Of a DNA stretch of 64,000 nt, positions 34,886-42,685 are shown one piece after another (position 1 is the stretch's first letter; every line of letters starts with the position of its first letter). This stretch comes from Kaistia defluvii (GTDB lineage Bacteria; Pseudomonadota; Alphaproteobacteria; Rhizobiales; Kaistiaceae). Under the pieces are notes generated by a model. The model was not told the DNA's origin. It searched no databases and saw nothing but the letters and a program-made list of their open reading frames with translations. The translations under genes and the position numbers were made by a program. The stretch spans positions 682,001 through 746,000 of the forward strand of contig NZ_JBEPSM010000002.1 of NCBI RefSeq assembly GCF_040548815.1, written 5' to 3'.

Positions 34886-36646
34886 ATGGGCCAGGATTTT
34901 CTCCCCGAACAGAAACGCTGGCTGGAGGGCTTTCTCTCCGGCGCGACGGCGGCGCGCAACGTCGCGCCGCCTGCCACCCCCGCCATGGCTGCCGAGCCGA
35001 CCGGCCCGGACGCCGAGCAATGGAAGGCGCAGGACCGCACGGTGGCAGCCGGCGGCAAGCTGGTCGACCAGGAAAAGTGGAAGCGCGCGGATCATCCGTT
35101 CGAGGCCTATGACCGGCTGAGCCGCGAGGCCCGTTCCGGCGCCAAGCCGAAGCCGGAGGACAATTTCCGTTGGCGCTATCATGGCCTGTTCCACGTCGCG
35201 CCGGCGCAGGACAGCTATATGTGCCGGCTGCGCATCCCGAACGGCATCCTGACGCATTGGCAGTTCGCGGCCGTTGCCGATCTGGCCGAGCGCCTCGGCG
35301 GTGGCTACAGCCATGTGACGACGCGCGCCAATCTGCAGATCCGCGAAATCGTGCCGGAAAATGCCCCGTCCCTGGTCGAGGGGCTGATGGATGTCGGCCT
35401 CGTGTCCAAGGGGTCGGGCGCCGACAACATCCGCAACGTCACCGGCTCGGCCACGGCCGGCATCGATCCGCAGGAACTGATCGATACCAGGCCGCATGCT
35501 CGCGCCTGGCACCATCACATCCTCAATACGCGTGCGATGTATGGCCTGCCGCGAAAATTCAACGTCGCCTTCGATGGCGGCGGCAAGATCCCGACGCTGG
35601 AGGAGACCAACGATATCGGTTTCCAAGCGGTCGAGGTGCTGTCCGGCGCGCCGGTGCGCCCCGGCATCTGGTATCGCCTGACCCTGGGGGGCATCACCGG
35701 CCATAAGGATTTTGCCCGCGATACCGGCATCATCGTCGAGCCGGCCGAGGCGGTGCGCGTCGCCGACGCCATCGTCCACGTCTTCGTGGATCATGGCAAC
35801 CGCACCGACCGGACCAAGGCGCGGCTCAAATACCTGCTCGACGACTGGGGCTTTGCCCGCTTCCTCGAGGAAGTCGAAAAGAAGCTCGGCGCGCCGCTGA
35901 CCCGGATCGACGCCGCGCTGGTGGCGAAGCGGCCGGCGACCGACCGTGGCGCGCATATCGATTTCCACCCCCAGCGCCAGGCGGGGCTTTCCTGGGCGGG
36001 GATCGTCATTCCGGCCGGGCGGATGACCGCGCAGGAGATGCGGGCGATCGCGGCCATCGCGCAGGACCTGGGCGATGGCGATATCCGCCTCACCGTCTGG
36101 CAAAACGTCATCCTGTCGGGCATCCCGCACAGCCGCATCGCCGAGGCGAAGGCCCGCATCGAGGCGATCGGTCTCGCGTGGACGGCCTCCGCCGTGCGGG
36201 CCGGACTCGTCGCCTGCACCGGCAGCCGGGGCTGCAAGTTCGCCGCCTCCGACACCAAGGGCCACGCGCTTGCAATCGCCGATCATCTCGATGGCCGCAT
36301 CGAACTCGACCAGCCGCTCAACATCCACCTGACCGGCTGCCATCACTCCTGCGCCCAGCACTATATCGGCGATATCGGCCTGATCGGCGCCAAGGTCTCG
36401 ATCAACGAGGAGGGCGACCAGGTCGAGGGCTATCACATCCATGTCGGCGGCGGCTTCGGCGCCGACGCGCGGATCGGCCGGCTGCTCCAGTCCGATGTCA
36501 AGGCCGAGGACGCGCCCGCCCGGATCGAGGCGCTGCTGCGCGCCTATCTCGCCCATCGCGCGGACGCGACCGAGAGCTTCGCCACCTTCACGCTGCGCCA
36601 CGACGCCGAAGCGCTGAACGCCATGACCCAGGAGGCCGCCACATGA
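34886..36646 (+). CDS. nirA: Ferredoxin-type nitrite reductase, NirA family
   Basis: 586 residues of the siroheme/4Fe-4S nitrite-sulfite reductase family. Cluster and siroheme ligands are intact: Cys444 and Cys450 in CTGSRGC, Cys485 and Cys489 in GCHHSC. Ferrodoxin-fold repeats include GILTHWQFAAVADLAE and the substrate-Arg region VTTRANLQIREI. It reduces nitrite to ammonium with six electrons. AAGGAGG precedes ATG 34886. The partner flavoprotein starts within its stop codon, so an NAD(P)H to FAD/Fe-S to NirA route is likely in place of a separate ferredoxin. Distinction from sulfite reductase rests on context with NasT/NasS and FNT. Confidence 0.9.
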   Translation: MGQDFLPEQKRWLEGFLSGATAARNVAPPATPAMAAEPTGPDAEQWKAQDRTVAAGGKLVDQEKWKRADHPFEAYDRLSREARSGAKPKPEDNFRWRYHGLFHVAPAQDSYMCRLRIPNGILTHWQFAAVADLAERLGGGYSHVTTRANLQIREIVPENAPSLVEGLMDVGLVSKGSGADNIRNVTGSATAGIDPQELIDTRPHARAWHHHILNTRAMYGLPRKFNVAFDGGGKIPTLEETNDIGFQAVEVLSGAPVRPGIWYRLTLGGITGHKDFARDTGIIVEPAEAVRVADAIVHVFVDHGNRTDRTKARLKYLLDDWGFARFLEEVEKKLGAPLTRIDAALVAKRPATDRGAHIDFHPQRQAGLSWAGIVIPAGRMTAQEMRAIAAIAQDLGDGDIRLTVWQNVILSGIPHSRIAEAKARIEAIGLAWTASAVRAGLVACTGSRGCKFAASDTKGHALAIADHLDGRIELDQPLNIHLTGCHHSCAQHYIGDIGLIGAKVSINEEGDQVEGYHIHVGGGFGADARIGRLLQSDVKAEDAPARIEALLRAYLAHRADATESFATFTLRHDAEALNAMTQEAAT

Positions 36647-38265
36647 CCTTCCAGCCGACACCCTCGCCGACCAACATCGTGCCCGAGGGCGCGCCGTTCA
36701 GCGACGAGCAGCGCGCCTGGCTGTCGGGCTTCCTCGCTGCCGCCCTCGGCTCGCTCACCCCCGTCGACGCCGCCGGCATCCTGCCGCAAGGTCTGCTCGC
36801 TCCGGCGCCGGAAGCGCCCATCGGTCCGCCGCTGGCCAGCAATGACGATGCGCCTTGGCACGATGCCGCCATGCCGGCGGAGGAGCGGATGAAACTCGCC
36901 GAAGGCCGCCCCGCCAGCCAGAAACTGATGGCGGCGATGGCGCAGCAGGATTGCGGCCAGTGCGGCTATAGCTGCGCCGCCTATGCCAATGCGATCTTCC
37001 TGAAGGACGAGGCGCGGCTCAATCTCTGCGCGCCCGGCGGCAAGGAGACGTTCCGGCTGGTCAAGGCGCTGGCGGCCGAGCTTGGCGAGGCGAGCGCGGA
37101 CGCCAAGGCATCGCCCGTTTCCGAGGACAAGCCCGCTGTGGCTGTCTCAAAGCCCGGCATGAGTCGCGAACAGCCGGTCGAGGCCGTGTTCCTCGGCCGC
37201 CGCCGCCTGAATGGCGCGGGCTCGGAAAAGGATACGCATCACGTCGAGTTCGACATCGCTGCGAGCGGCCTCGACTACGCCGTCGGCGACAGCTTTGGCG
37301 TCTTTCCGCGCAACAGCCTTGGCCATGTCGACCAGATCATCGCCATGCTGGGCGTCGCCCACACGACGGAAGTGCGCGGCCGGACGCTTCGCGAGGTGCT
37401 GCGGGACGAGGTTTCGCTCGGCCTTGCGCCCGATGCGCTCTACGAGCTCTATTCGCACATCCTGGGCGGCACGCTGCGCGAAAAGGCGCGGGAGCTGGCG
37501 CGTGGCGGCGATCCCGACGGCGACGCGGCGCAGCTCGACGTCTTCGCCGTGGTGCAGAAATTCGCTGCCGCCCGCCCGCATCCCGAAGCCTTCGTCGATG
37601 CGCTGGAGCCATTGCAGCCGCGCCTCTATTCGATCTCGTCCTCGCCGAAGACCGAGGCCGGTCGCATCACCTTGACCGTCGATGCCGTGCGCTACCAGGT
37701 CGGCCAGCGCAAGCGCCTCGGCGTCGCCTCTACCTTCCTTGCCGAGCGGATGGAGCCGGGCGAGACGCTGCGCTGCTATGTCCAGAAGGCGCATGATTTC
37801 GCCCTGCCGGCCGATCCGAACGCGCCCGTCATCATGATCGGGCCCGGGACCGGCATCGCGCCGTTCCGCGCCTTCCTCAAGGAGCGCGAGGCGATCACCG
37901 CGCCCGGTCGCAACTGGCTGTTCTATGGCCACCAGCGCCAGGCGACGGATTTCTTCTACAAGGACGAGCTGCAGGCAATGCGCGCGAGCGGACTGCTCAC
38001 GCGACTTTCGCTGGCCTGGTCGCGCGACGGGGCCGAGAAGTTCTACGTGCAGGACCGCATGCTGGAAGTCGGTGCCGAGCTCTGGCGCTGGATCGGCGAG
38101 GGCGCGCATCTCTATGTCTGCGGCGACGCCAAGCGCATGGCCAAGGATGTCGAGGCGGCGCTGGTTTCCATCGCCGCCAGCCATGGCGGGTTGGGCGCGG
38201 ACGAAGCTGTCGCGGCGATCCGTTCGCTCAAGAAGGCCGGCCGTTTCCAGGCCGACGTCTACTGA
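36643..38265 (+). CDS. Sulfite-reductase-alpha-like FAD/NADPH reductase with Fe-S domain
   Basis: 540 residues. The N-terminal 60 carry a short FSDEQRAWLSGFLAA helix shared with NirA-type proteins. Cys104, Cys107, Cys111 and Cys129 in DCGQCGYSC...LC form a four-Cys Fe-S motif of the kind found in PF04060 domains. Then comes the CysJ-like FAD domain (RLYSISSSPK) and NADPH domain (GPGTGIAPFRAFL, YVCGDAKRMAKDV). There is no flavodoxin/FMN domain as in CysJ; the Fe-S domain takes its place. ATGA overlap with nirA marks them as a unit, and it probably delivers NADPH electrons to the nitrite reductase. Confidence 0.88.
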   Translation: MTFQPTPSPTNIVPEGAPFSDEQRAWLSGFLAAALGSLTPVDAAGILPQGLLAPAPEAPIGPPLASNDDAPWHDAAMPAEERMKLAEGRPASQKLMAAMAQQDCGQCGYSCAAYANAIFLKDEARLNLCAPGGKETFRLVKALAAELGEASADAKASPVSEDKPAVAVSKPGMSREQPVEAVFLGRRRLNGAGSEKDTHHVEFDIAASGLDYAVGDSFGVFPRNSLGHVDQIIAMLGVAHTTEVRGRTLREVLRDEVSLGLAPDALYELYSHILGGTLREKARELARGGDPDGDAAQLDVFAVVQKFAAARPHPEAFVDALEPLQPRLYSISSSPKTEAGRITLTVDAVRYQVGQRKRLGVASTFLAERMEPGETLRCYVQKAHDFALPADPNAPVIMIGPGTGIAPFRAFLKEREAITAPGRNWLFYGHQRQATDFFYKDELQAMRASGLLTRLSLAWSRDGAEKFYVQDRMLEVGAELWRWIGEGAHLYVCGDAKRMAKDVEAALVSIAASHGGLGADEAVAAIRSLKKAGRFQADVY

Positions 38266-38295
38266 GCCCACAGGACGGGCAGGGGGCGCCCTGGA

Positions 38296-38535
38296 CTATT
38301 GGGAGGAGAGGAGACCTGCCTCTTCCGCCGCGGCCATGAAGGCGTCCTGCGCAATCGCCGCGTCTCCGCCGCTCTCGATGAGGTCGGCGCAGGCGACCTG
38401 GGCGGCGAGATGTTTCAGCGTGCCGCGATGGGCCTCTGGCCAGCGATCGGACAGCCATTCCGCGGCGGCCGCCACATCCTGGATTTCCTGCGCCGCGGGC
38501 GGCTTGCCGAGGGTGATATGGAACGCGCTGCTCAT
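38296..38535 (-). CDS. DUF982 protein
   Basis: 79 residues matching the small rhizobial DUF982 family: V..AAEWLSDRWPEAHRGTLKHLAAQVACADLI...AQDAFMAAAEEAG, with the conserved W-P and the C-terminal amphipathic helix. Function is unknown; many copies occur in Rhizobiales genomes. Its start overlaps the stop of the next minus-strand gene by four bases (ATGA), so the two are co-translated. Confidence 0.8.
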   Translation of the reverse strand: MSSAFHITLGKPPAAQEIQDVAAAAEWLSDRWPEAHRGTLKHLAAQVACADLIESGGDAAIAQDAFMAAAEEAGLLSSQ

Positions 38536-38768
38536 GGCCGCTTCTCCTGCCTGTCCGTCTTGGTATCGGTTTCATCGGCATTCTCGTTCCAGCTGGAAGC
38601 CTCCCGCTCCCGGCTGCCGAAGATGCGCGGCTCGGCGCTGACGAGCCCGTCATTGCCGCTGCCGGCCTTGCCACGATGGAACTGGCCGGTGGCGTCCTCC
38701 TTCGTCGGGCTGGCGACGCCGTCGACGTCGGGCTTGGTTTTGTCGGAAGTGTCGCGCGTGGATGTCAT
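38532..38768 (-). CDS. Small hydrophilic hypothetical protein
   Basis: 78 residues, very hydrophilic and rich in Asp, Thr, Lys and Glu, with no membrane segment or known domain; it looks intrinsically disordered. AGGAGA lies seven bases before ATG 38768. It is coupled to the DUF982 gene by a four-base overlap. The frame is open for 52 codons upstream but without a ribosome site. Role unknown. Confidence 0.65.
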   Translation of the reverse strand: MTSTRDTSDKTKPDVDGVASPTKEDATGQFHRGKAGSGNDGLVSAEPRIFGSREREASSWNENADETDTKTDRQEKRP

Positions 38769-38808
38769 TGTCGCGTCTCCTTGATGGGGCGCCCGGTCGG
38801 GCCTGCAT

Positions 38809-38828
38809 GCACCCCCGAACGGGGGTGC
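38809..38828. repeat. Perfect inverted repeat in the leader of the 78-residue gene
   Basis: GCACCCCCG-AA-CGGGGGTGC, 9-bp arms, 41 bases upstream of the minus-strand start at 38768. It is either an operator or an RNA hairpin in the 5' untranslated region; no poly-U follows on either strand. Confidence 0.5.
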
Positions 38829-39056
38829 CGTTGTTTGCAGCCCGTTTCGGGGTAGAGACCCCTCCAATCCCGTCGCGTTAAATTTGGTTGCTCTCGATCT
38901 CGAGAGGCGGGCAGTCCGGCTCATGGCGCGGGCCCCATCTGTCTTGATGCTGGCGCCTTCCAGGATGGGCCTTTCGCGCGGCGAAGAGCTACCGCTCGGA
39001 ACTTCTCCGCCTCAGGATCCTTCAAAGAAAAGTAGGTCGCAGCGTGGAGGAGAACG

Positions 39057-39458
39057 ATGTCGGAGATCCAGACCAGGGCCGGGGGCTGCCTGTGCAGGGC
39101 GGTGCGATACGAGACGAAGGGCGATCCGTTCAAGGCAGGCCTTTGCCACTGCGCTGATTGCCGCAAGGTCACGGGCACGGCGTTCCTGGCCTATGCCGAC
39201 TGGCGGCCGGAAATGTTTCGCTACACCGGCGAGGTACAGGTCTATCAGGGCCGCTCCTTCTGCCCCCGCTGCGGCTCCCGTCTCTTCAGCCTGAGCGAAG
39301 AACAGGCCGAGGTCTATGTGGGAACCCTCGACGTCATCCCGTCCGGCATAAGCCCGGGCGTAGAGGCGTGGGTGAAGCGGCGCGAGTCCTGGCTGCCGCC
39401 GCTGTCCGGAATCCCGCAATATGACGAAGACCCGCCCAAGGCCGGCGCGACCGGCTGA
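39057..39458 (+). CDS. GFA-family (CENP-V) zinc protein
   Basis: 133 residues with the zinc ligands of the glutathione-dependent formaldehyde-activating family: CLC (Cys11, Cys13), CHCADC (Cys30, Cys32, Cys35) and CPRC (Cys69, Cys72). The family includes S-hydroxymethylglutathione synthase, but most members are uncharacterised. GGAG precedes the ATG at a good distance. No formaldehyde-oxidation gene adjoins it, though an S-alcohol-dehydrogenase-like gene lies at 49281. Confidence 0.88.
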   Translation: MSEIQTRAGGCLCRAVRYETKGDPFKAGLCHCADCRKVTGTAFLAYADWRPEMFRYTGEVQVYQGRSFCPRCGSRLFSLSEEQAEVYVGTLDVIPSGISPGVEAWVKRRESWLPPLSGIPQYDEDPPKAGATG

Positions 39459-39506
39459 CCGGTGTCGGCCGCGGTCACACTATGGGCGTTGATCGACGCC
39501 GGGCGT

Positions 39507-41267
39507 TCACGGCGAAACCTGGAGGCCGGCCTTGCGGAGCGAGGCGAGGAAGCGCTCGCGGTCCGCCGGCATGACGTTGCGCAGTCCCACCCATGCGCGG
39601 ACATTGGCGACGAATTCCGGCGCATGTCCGAGCAGCCACTGGCGCTCGGCAGCCGCCTCCTGCGGTTCGTCGCCTTCGGCGAAGACCGCCGCCGCGATGA
39701 GATGATAGGCGGGGTTGTCCATCACCGCCGCCCGTCGCACCCACATCTTCGCCGCCTCGTAGTCCTTGTCGATATAGGCGCAGATCGACAGCACGACCTC
39801 GTAATAGCCGAGCGGTCCGGGATTGCGCTGGAGTGCTTCGGCGACCAGGGCGCAGCCGCGCTTCCACTGGCCCGAATCCGCCAGCCGCACGCCATATTCG
39901 CCGACCAGCTCGGTATCGTTCGGGTTGGTCAGCATCGCCCGCTCGCCGACGGCCAGCGAGGCCTCGACCTGGCCATCGAAATAAAGCGCCAGCATCTTCG
40001 CCTGCAACGCGCGGACATTCTCGGGATCCAACTCCGTCGCCTTCTTGGCCGCGGCCGCCGCCCGTTCGAGCGAAGCCGGCGAGGTCGATTCCGCCACCGG
40101 ATACTGAAAGCGCAGCTCGTCCATATAGGTCTGCGCCAGCAGCGCCCATGCGGTGGCATAGTTGGGAAAGCGCTCGACGGTTTCTTCCAGGCAGGTCCGC
40201 ACGCGGGGGTGGGAGTGGGCGTCTAAATTGGCGCGATAGGTGAAATAGGAGAGGGTGCAGGAATAGGCATCCCAGTCGCCATTGGCGACCGAGCCGCTGC
40301 GTCCCGTATCGGCCTTGTAGATCACGCCATAGGGCTGGCCGACCGCCGTCGCGACCTGGCGCGCCAGGTCCGCCTCGACCGCAAGGCTCCGCGCGGGGTC
40401 GTAGCTCGCCTCGTAGGTCTTGGCCCAGAGCACGCTGACATCCTGGGCGTCGAGAATGCGCGCCTGCAGGCGGAGTTTGTCTTCGGCGACGCTGACGGCG
40501 CCCATCAGGACATAGCGGGAGCCGTGATCGGCCCCGTCGCGCTCGCCCTGCACCGTGACGATGTCCTTGAACTTGGTCAGTTGGTTGAGGACCTCCTGCG
40601 TCAGCCCGTCGGCGACGGATGAGGCGGCATCGGTGCGCGACAGATCTTCGAATGGGCGGACAAGCAGGCGCGGGACGGCCGGCGCGGATCGATCGATCGG
40701 CCAGGGCGACCAGCCCAGGGCGAACAACGCCCCGGAGGCGACGACGACCACGCAAAGGGCGGCGACGAGCGTGGCGGGCCACAAGGGCCGCCGCCTCGGA
40801 GCCTCTGGCGGCGCGGCCGGCTCGGGCTGCCGGGGCTCGAAGGCGGGGACATAGCCACCCTTCGGGATGGAGATCACGACCGGATCCGCGGACCCGTCGC
40901 TCTCATAATAATGCTCCAGCGCGCGGCGCAGCCGGACGGCTTCCAACCGCACGATCGGATCGGCATGGGCGTCGAAATCCGCGCCCCGGCCGAACACATC
41001 CGTGGCGATCGAGAACGCCTTGATGCGATCGGCCCGGCCGGCCAGCGTCTCCTCGACGACATAGGCCAGAAATCGGCGCGACCGGGGCGACGCGTCGAAT
41101 TTCGCGCTTTCGAGGATCCTGGCCAGCGCCTCCCGCACACTCTTCGGCGTGGGCTCTTCGCCCGCCGCAGGTGTCGAACGGTCTGCCGGGGGCGGGGTCT
41201 CGCCCGCCGCTGTCGGACCGTGTCGGAGCGCCGCCAACCAACCCCGCATCGCCTTTGTTACCCCCAC
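39507..41267 (-). CDS. Membrane regulator-like protein with TolB-type and TPR regions
   Basis: 586 residues. The first 130 hold a conserved segment (VREALARILESAKFDASPRS, RFLAYVVEETLAGR, IKAFSIATDVFGRG, DPIVRLEAVRLRRALEHYY) common in rhizobial adenylate-cyclase-like and winged-helix proteins. A membrane helix lies at about 160-182 (WPATLVAALCVVVVASGALF). The rest resembles TolB-N/FlgO-like sequence (LLVRPFEDLS) and tetratricopeptide repeats. No cyclase catalytic domain is present. The start is GTG 41267 or ATG 41249; a 20-bp perfect palindrome abuts the GTG. Likely a signalling or scaffolding protein. Confidence 0.8.
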   Translation of the reverse strand: MGVTKAMRGWLAALRHGPTAAGETPPPADRSTPAAGEEPTPKSVREALARILESAKFDASPRSRRFLAYVVEETLAGRADRIKAFSIATDVFGRGADFDAHADPIVRLEAVRLRRALEHYYESDGSADPVVISIPKGGYVPAFEPRQPEPAAPPEAPRRRPLWPATLVAALCVVVVASGALFALGWSPWPIDRSAPAVPRLLVRPFEDLSRTDAASSVADGLTQEVLNQLTKFKDIVTVQGERDGADHGSRYVLMGAVSVAEDKLRLQARILDAQDVSVLWAKTYEASYDPARSLAVEADLARQVATAVGQPYGVIYKADTGRSGSVANGDWDAYSCTLSYFTYRANLDAHSHPRVRTCLEETVERFPNYATAWALLAQTYMDELRFQYPVAESTSPASLERAAAAAKKATELDPENVRALQAKMLALYFDGQVEASLAVGERAMLTNPNDTELVGEYGVRLADSGQWKRGCALVAEALQRNPGPLGYYEVVLSICAYIDKDYEAAKMWVRRAAVMDNPAYHLIAAAVFAEGDEPQEAAAERQWLLGHAPEFVANVRAWVGLRNVMPADRERFLASLRKAGLQVSP

Positions 41268-41269
41268 AT

Positions 41270-41289
41270 GCTGCGTAACCTTACGCAGC
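41270..41289. promoter_or_regulatory. 20-bp perfect palindrome at start of the TPR regulator
   Basis: GCTGCGTAA-CC-TTACGCAGC: 9-bp arms with a 2-base centre, two bases upstream of the GTG at 41267. If ATG 41249 is the start it lies in the 5' untranslated region. Either an operator for autoregulation or an RNA hairpin covering the ribosome site. Confidence 0.55.
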
Positions 41290-41496
41290 GATATGCCCGC
41301 CGCACTCTATAGCTGCATTCCGGCGCAGGGAAGGACGACAGCGGGTCTGCCGGTCTTCTCCGCTGCTAAATCCGTGAGGGGCCGGGCGCACCAGCAGGTT
41401 GCGGCAGCCGTCCAGGCTTGTGTGCGGGGTCGGCAGGCCGTGGCGGCGATGCGCCATGGACCGGCCGGGTCCCATCAACCGACGAGGAGATCGGAA

Positions 41497-41631
41497 ATGA
41501 AGACCGCATTGGCTCTCGTTCTTTGCGTCCTGGCTCTGGCGGCCTGCCAAAGCAACCAGTCGTCGACGGGAGGACTCTCGACGTGCCAGTCCACGGGCGC
41601 GGGCGGCACGACGGATGTGATCTGCCCCTGA
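41497..41631 (+). CDS. Small lipoprotein
   Basis: 44 residues: MKTALALVLCVLALAAC signal with lipobox LAAC (lipid-modified Cys17), then a Ser/Thr/Gly-rich tail containing two more Cys. GAGGAG lies ten bases upstream of the ATG. Entericidin-like or stress-type small lipoproteins have this build, but the family cannot be named. It starts a plus-strand run of small exported proteins. Confidence 0.75.
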   Translation: MKTALALVLCVLALAACQSNQSSTGGLSTCQSTGAGGTTDVICP

Positions 41632-41677
41632 GCCCCGGGCCCGCACGCATGAACAACAGGCGAACTGGGGTTCAACC

Positions 41678-41983
41678 ATGGCAGGCGAGGAACAGTCTGG
41701 GGCAGGGCGAGACGGGGTCCCGGCCGCCATCCGCCACTTTCCAGCCCAGGCGACGGAGATCGAGGCGCTGGCACGCGAGAGCGAGCGCTTCCGGGACCTC
41801 TGCGAGGAACTGGCCGAGGCCGAAGCGGCGCTTTCGGCAGTCGACGGGCTCGAACTGGCCCTGCGCGCGGAACGGCGGCTGGAGTGGCTCGCCTTCGTGC
41901 GCTGGGCGCTGAAAGAGATCGACGCCGACCTGCGACAGGCACGGGTCGTGTCCATAGACCGGACCAGCGGGTCCGACGGCTGA
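41678..41983 (+). CDS. Hypothetical protein with helical, coiled-coil-like core
   Basis: 101 residues rich in Glu, Ala and Arg; residues 25-90 are predicted helical by composition (EALARESERFRDLCEELAEA), suggesting a coiled coil. No signal peptide, no known family. The ribosome site before the ATG is weak (GGGGTT). It lies between the lipoprotein gene and an exported protein gene on the same strand. Could be spurious, but codon use resembles the neighbours. Confidence 0.55.
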   Translation: MAGEEQSGAGRDGVPAAIRHFPAQATEIEALARESERFRDLCEELAEAEAALSAVDGLELALRAERRLEWLAFVRWALKEIDADLRQARVVSIDRTSGSDG

Positions 41984-42024
41984 AGCGGCCGCGCCCGCTT
42001 CCACTATCCACGAGGAGAACGACC

Positions 42025-42675
42025 ATGAGGCGAATGAACCTGCTGGCAGCGGCGCTGTTCTGCGCCCTCGCCACTTCCGCCCAGGCACAGGACGCCATCC
42101 AGGCGCCGGCGCAGAAGCCGATCGGCGGCAGTTCCAAGACGCAGATCGAGCCGTCGCTGATCGTCTTGAACGCGGCCGGCGCGAAGCTCGAGGGCAACCG
42201 GCTCACGCTGATCGGCGCGGCGCCCAACGCGATCATCTTCGCCGACCGCCCGGTGCGGGCCGCCGGCCATGCGCTGACCGCCCATCTCCTGGAGGAATGG
42301 GACACTGGGTCTGACAGTTTCGCCAAGGATCCGCCCAACGCCACCGTCTCGGTCTTCGACAAGACCGGCGCGAGCGTCAAGGACGCCGTGGTGACGCTTC
42401 GCTCGCCCAAGGTGGACGGGGCGAACATCGTGTTCGATGTCGCCGTGCTAGAGGGCGACCTCGGCGATGCGGCGGGGCCGGCCTCGGTGTTCATCGACAT
42501 CATCGGCATGCCGCTGACGCCGCTGTCCTTTGCCGGCGCCGCGCGCCGCACGGCCTATCGCGGCGCCTTCTACGCCGGTGCGGCAGCCGGGGCAGCCTAT
42601 CGCTATCCGCCGCCCTACGCGCCCTATCCGGTCTATCCGCCCTATCCTTACTACCCGCCCTATCGCCCCTATTGA
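42025..42675 (+). CDS. Exported protein with Tyr/Pro-rich C-terminal tail
   Basis: 216 residues. A signal peptide is clear (LLAAALFCALATSAQA). The mature part is a single domain of unknown type (PSLIVLNAAGAKLEGNRLTL, VHALTAHLLEEW-like segment, TVSVFDKTGASVKDAVV). The last 30 residues are PPYAPYPVYPPYPYYPPYRPY-like proline/tyrosine repeats, which often bind cell-wall or surface partners. GAGGAG precedes the ATG. The DUF1254 gene follows ten bases later, so the pair is probably an operon. Confidence 0.75.
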   Translation: MRRMNLLAAALFCALATSAQAQDAIQAPAQKPIGGSSKTQIEPSLIVLNAAGAKLEGNRLTLIGAAPNAIIFADRPVRAAGHALTAHLLEEWDTGSDSFAKDPPNATVSVFDKTGASVKDAVVTLRSPKVDGANIVFDVAVLEGDLGDAAGPASVFIDIIGMPLTPLSFAGAARRTAYRGAFYAGAAAGAAYRYPPPYAPYPVYPPYPYYPPYRPY

Positions 42676-42685
42676 TCCAGGAGCC

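Noticed and set aside
39507..41267. Adenylate cyclase annotation
   Set aside because: The N-terminal segment is common in cyclase-like rhizobial proteins, but no class III catalytic domain is present.
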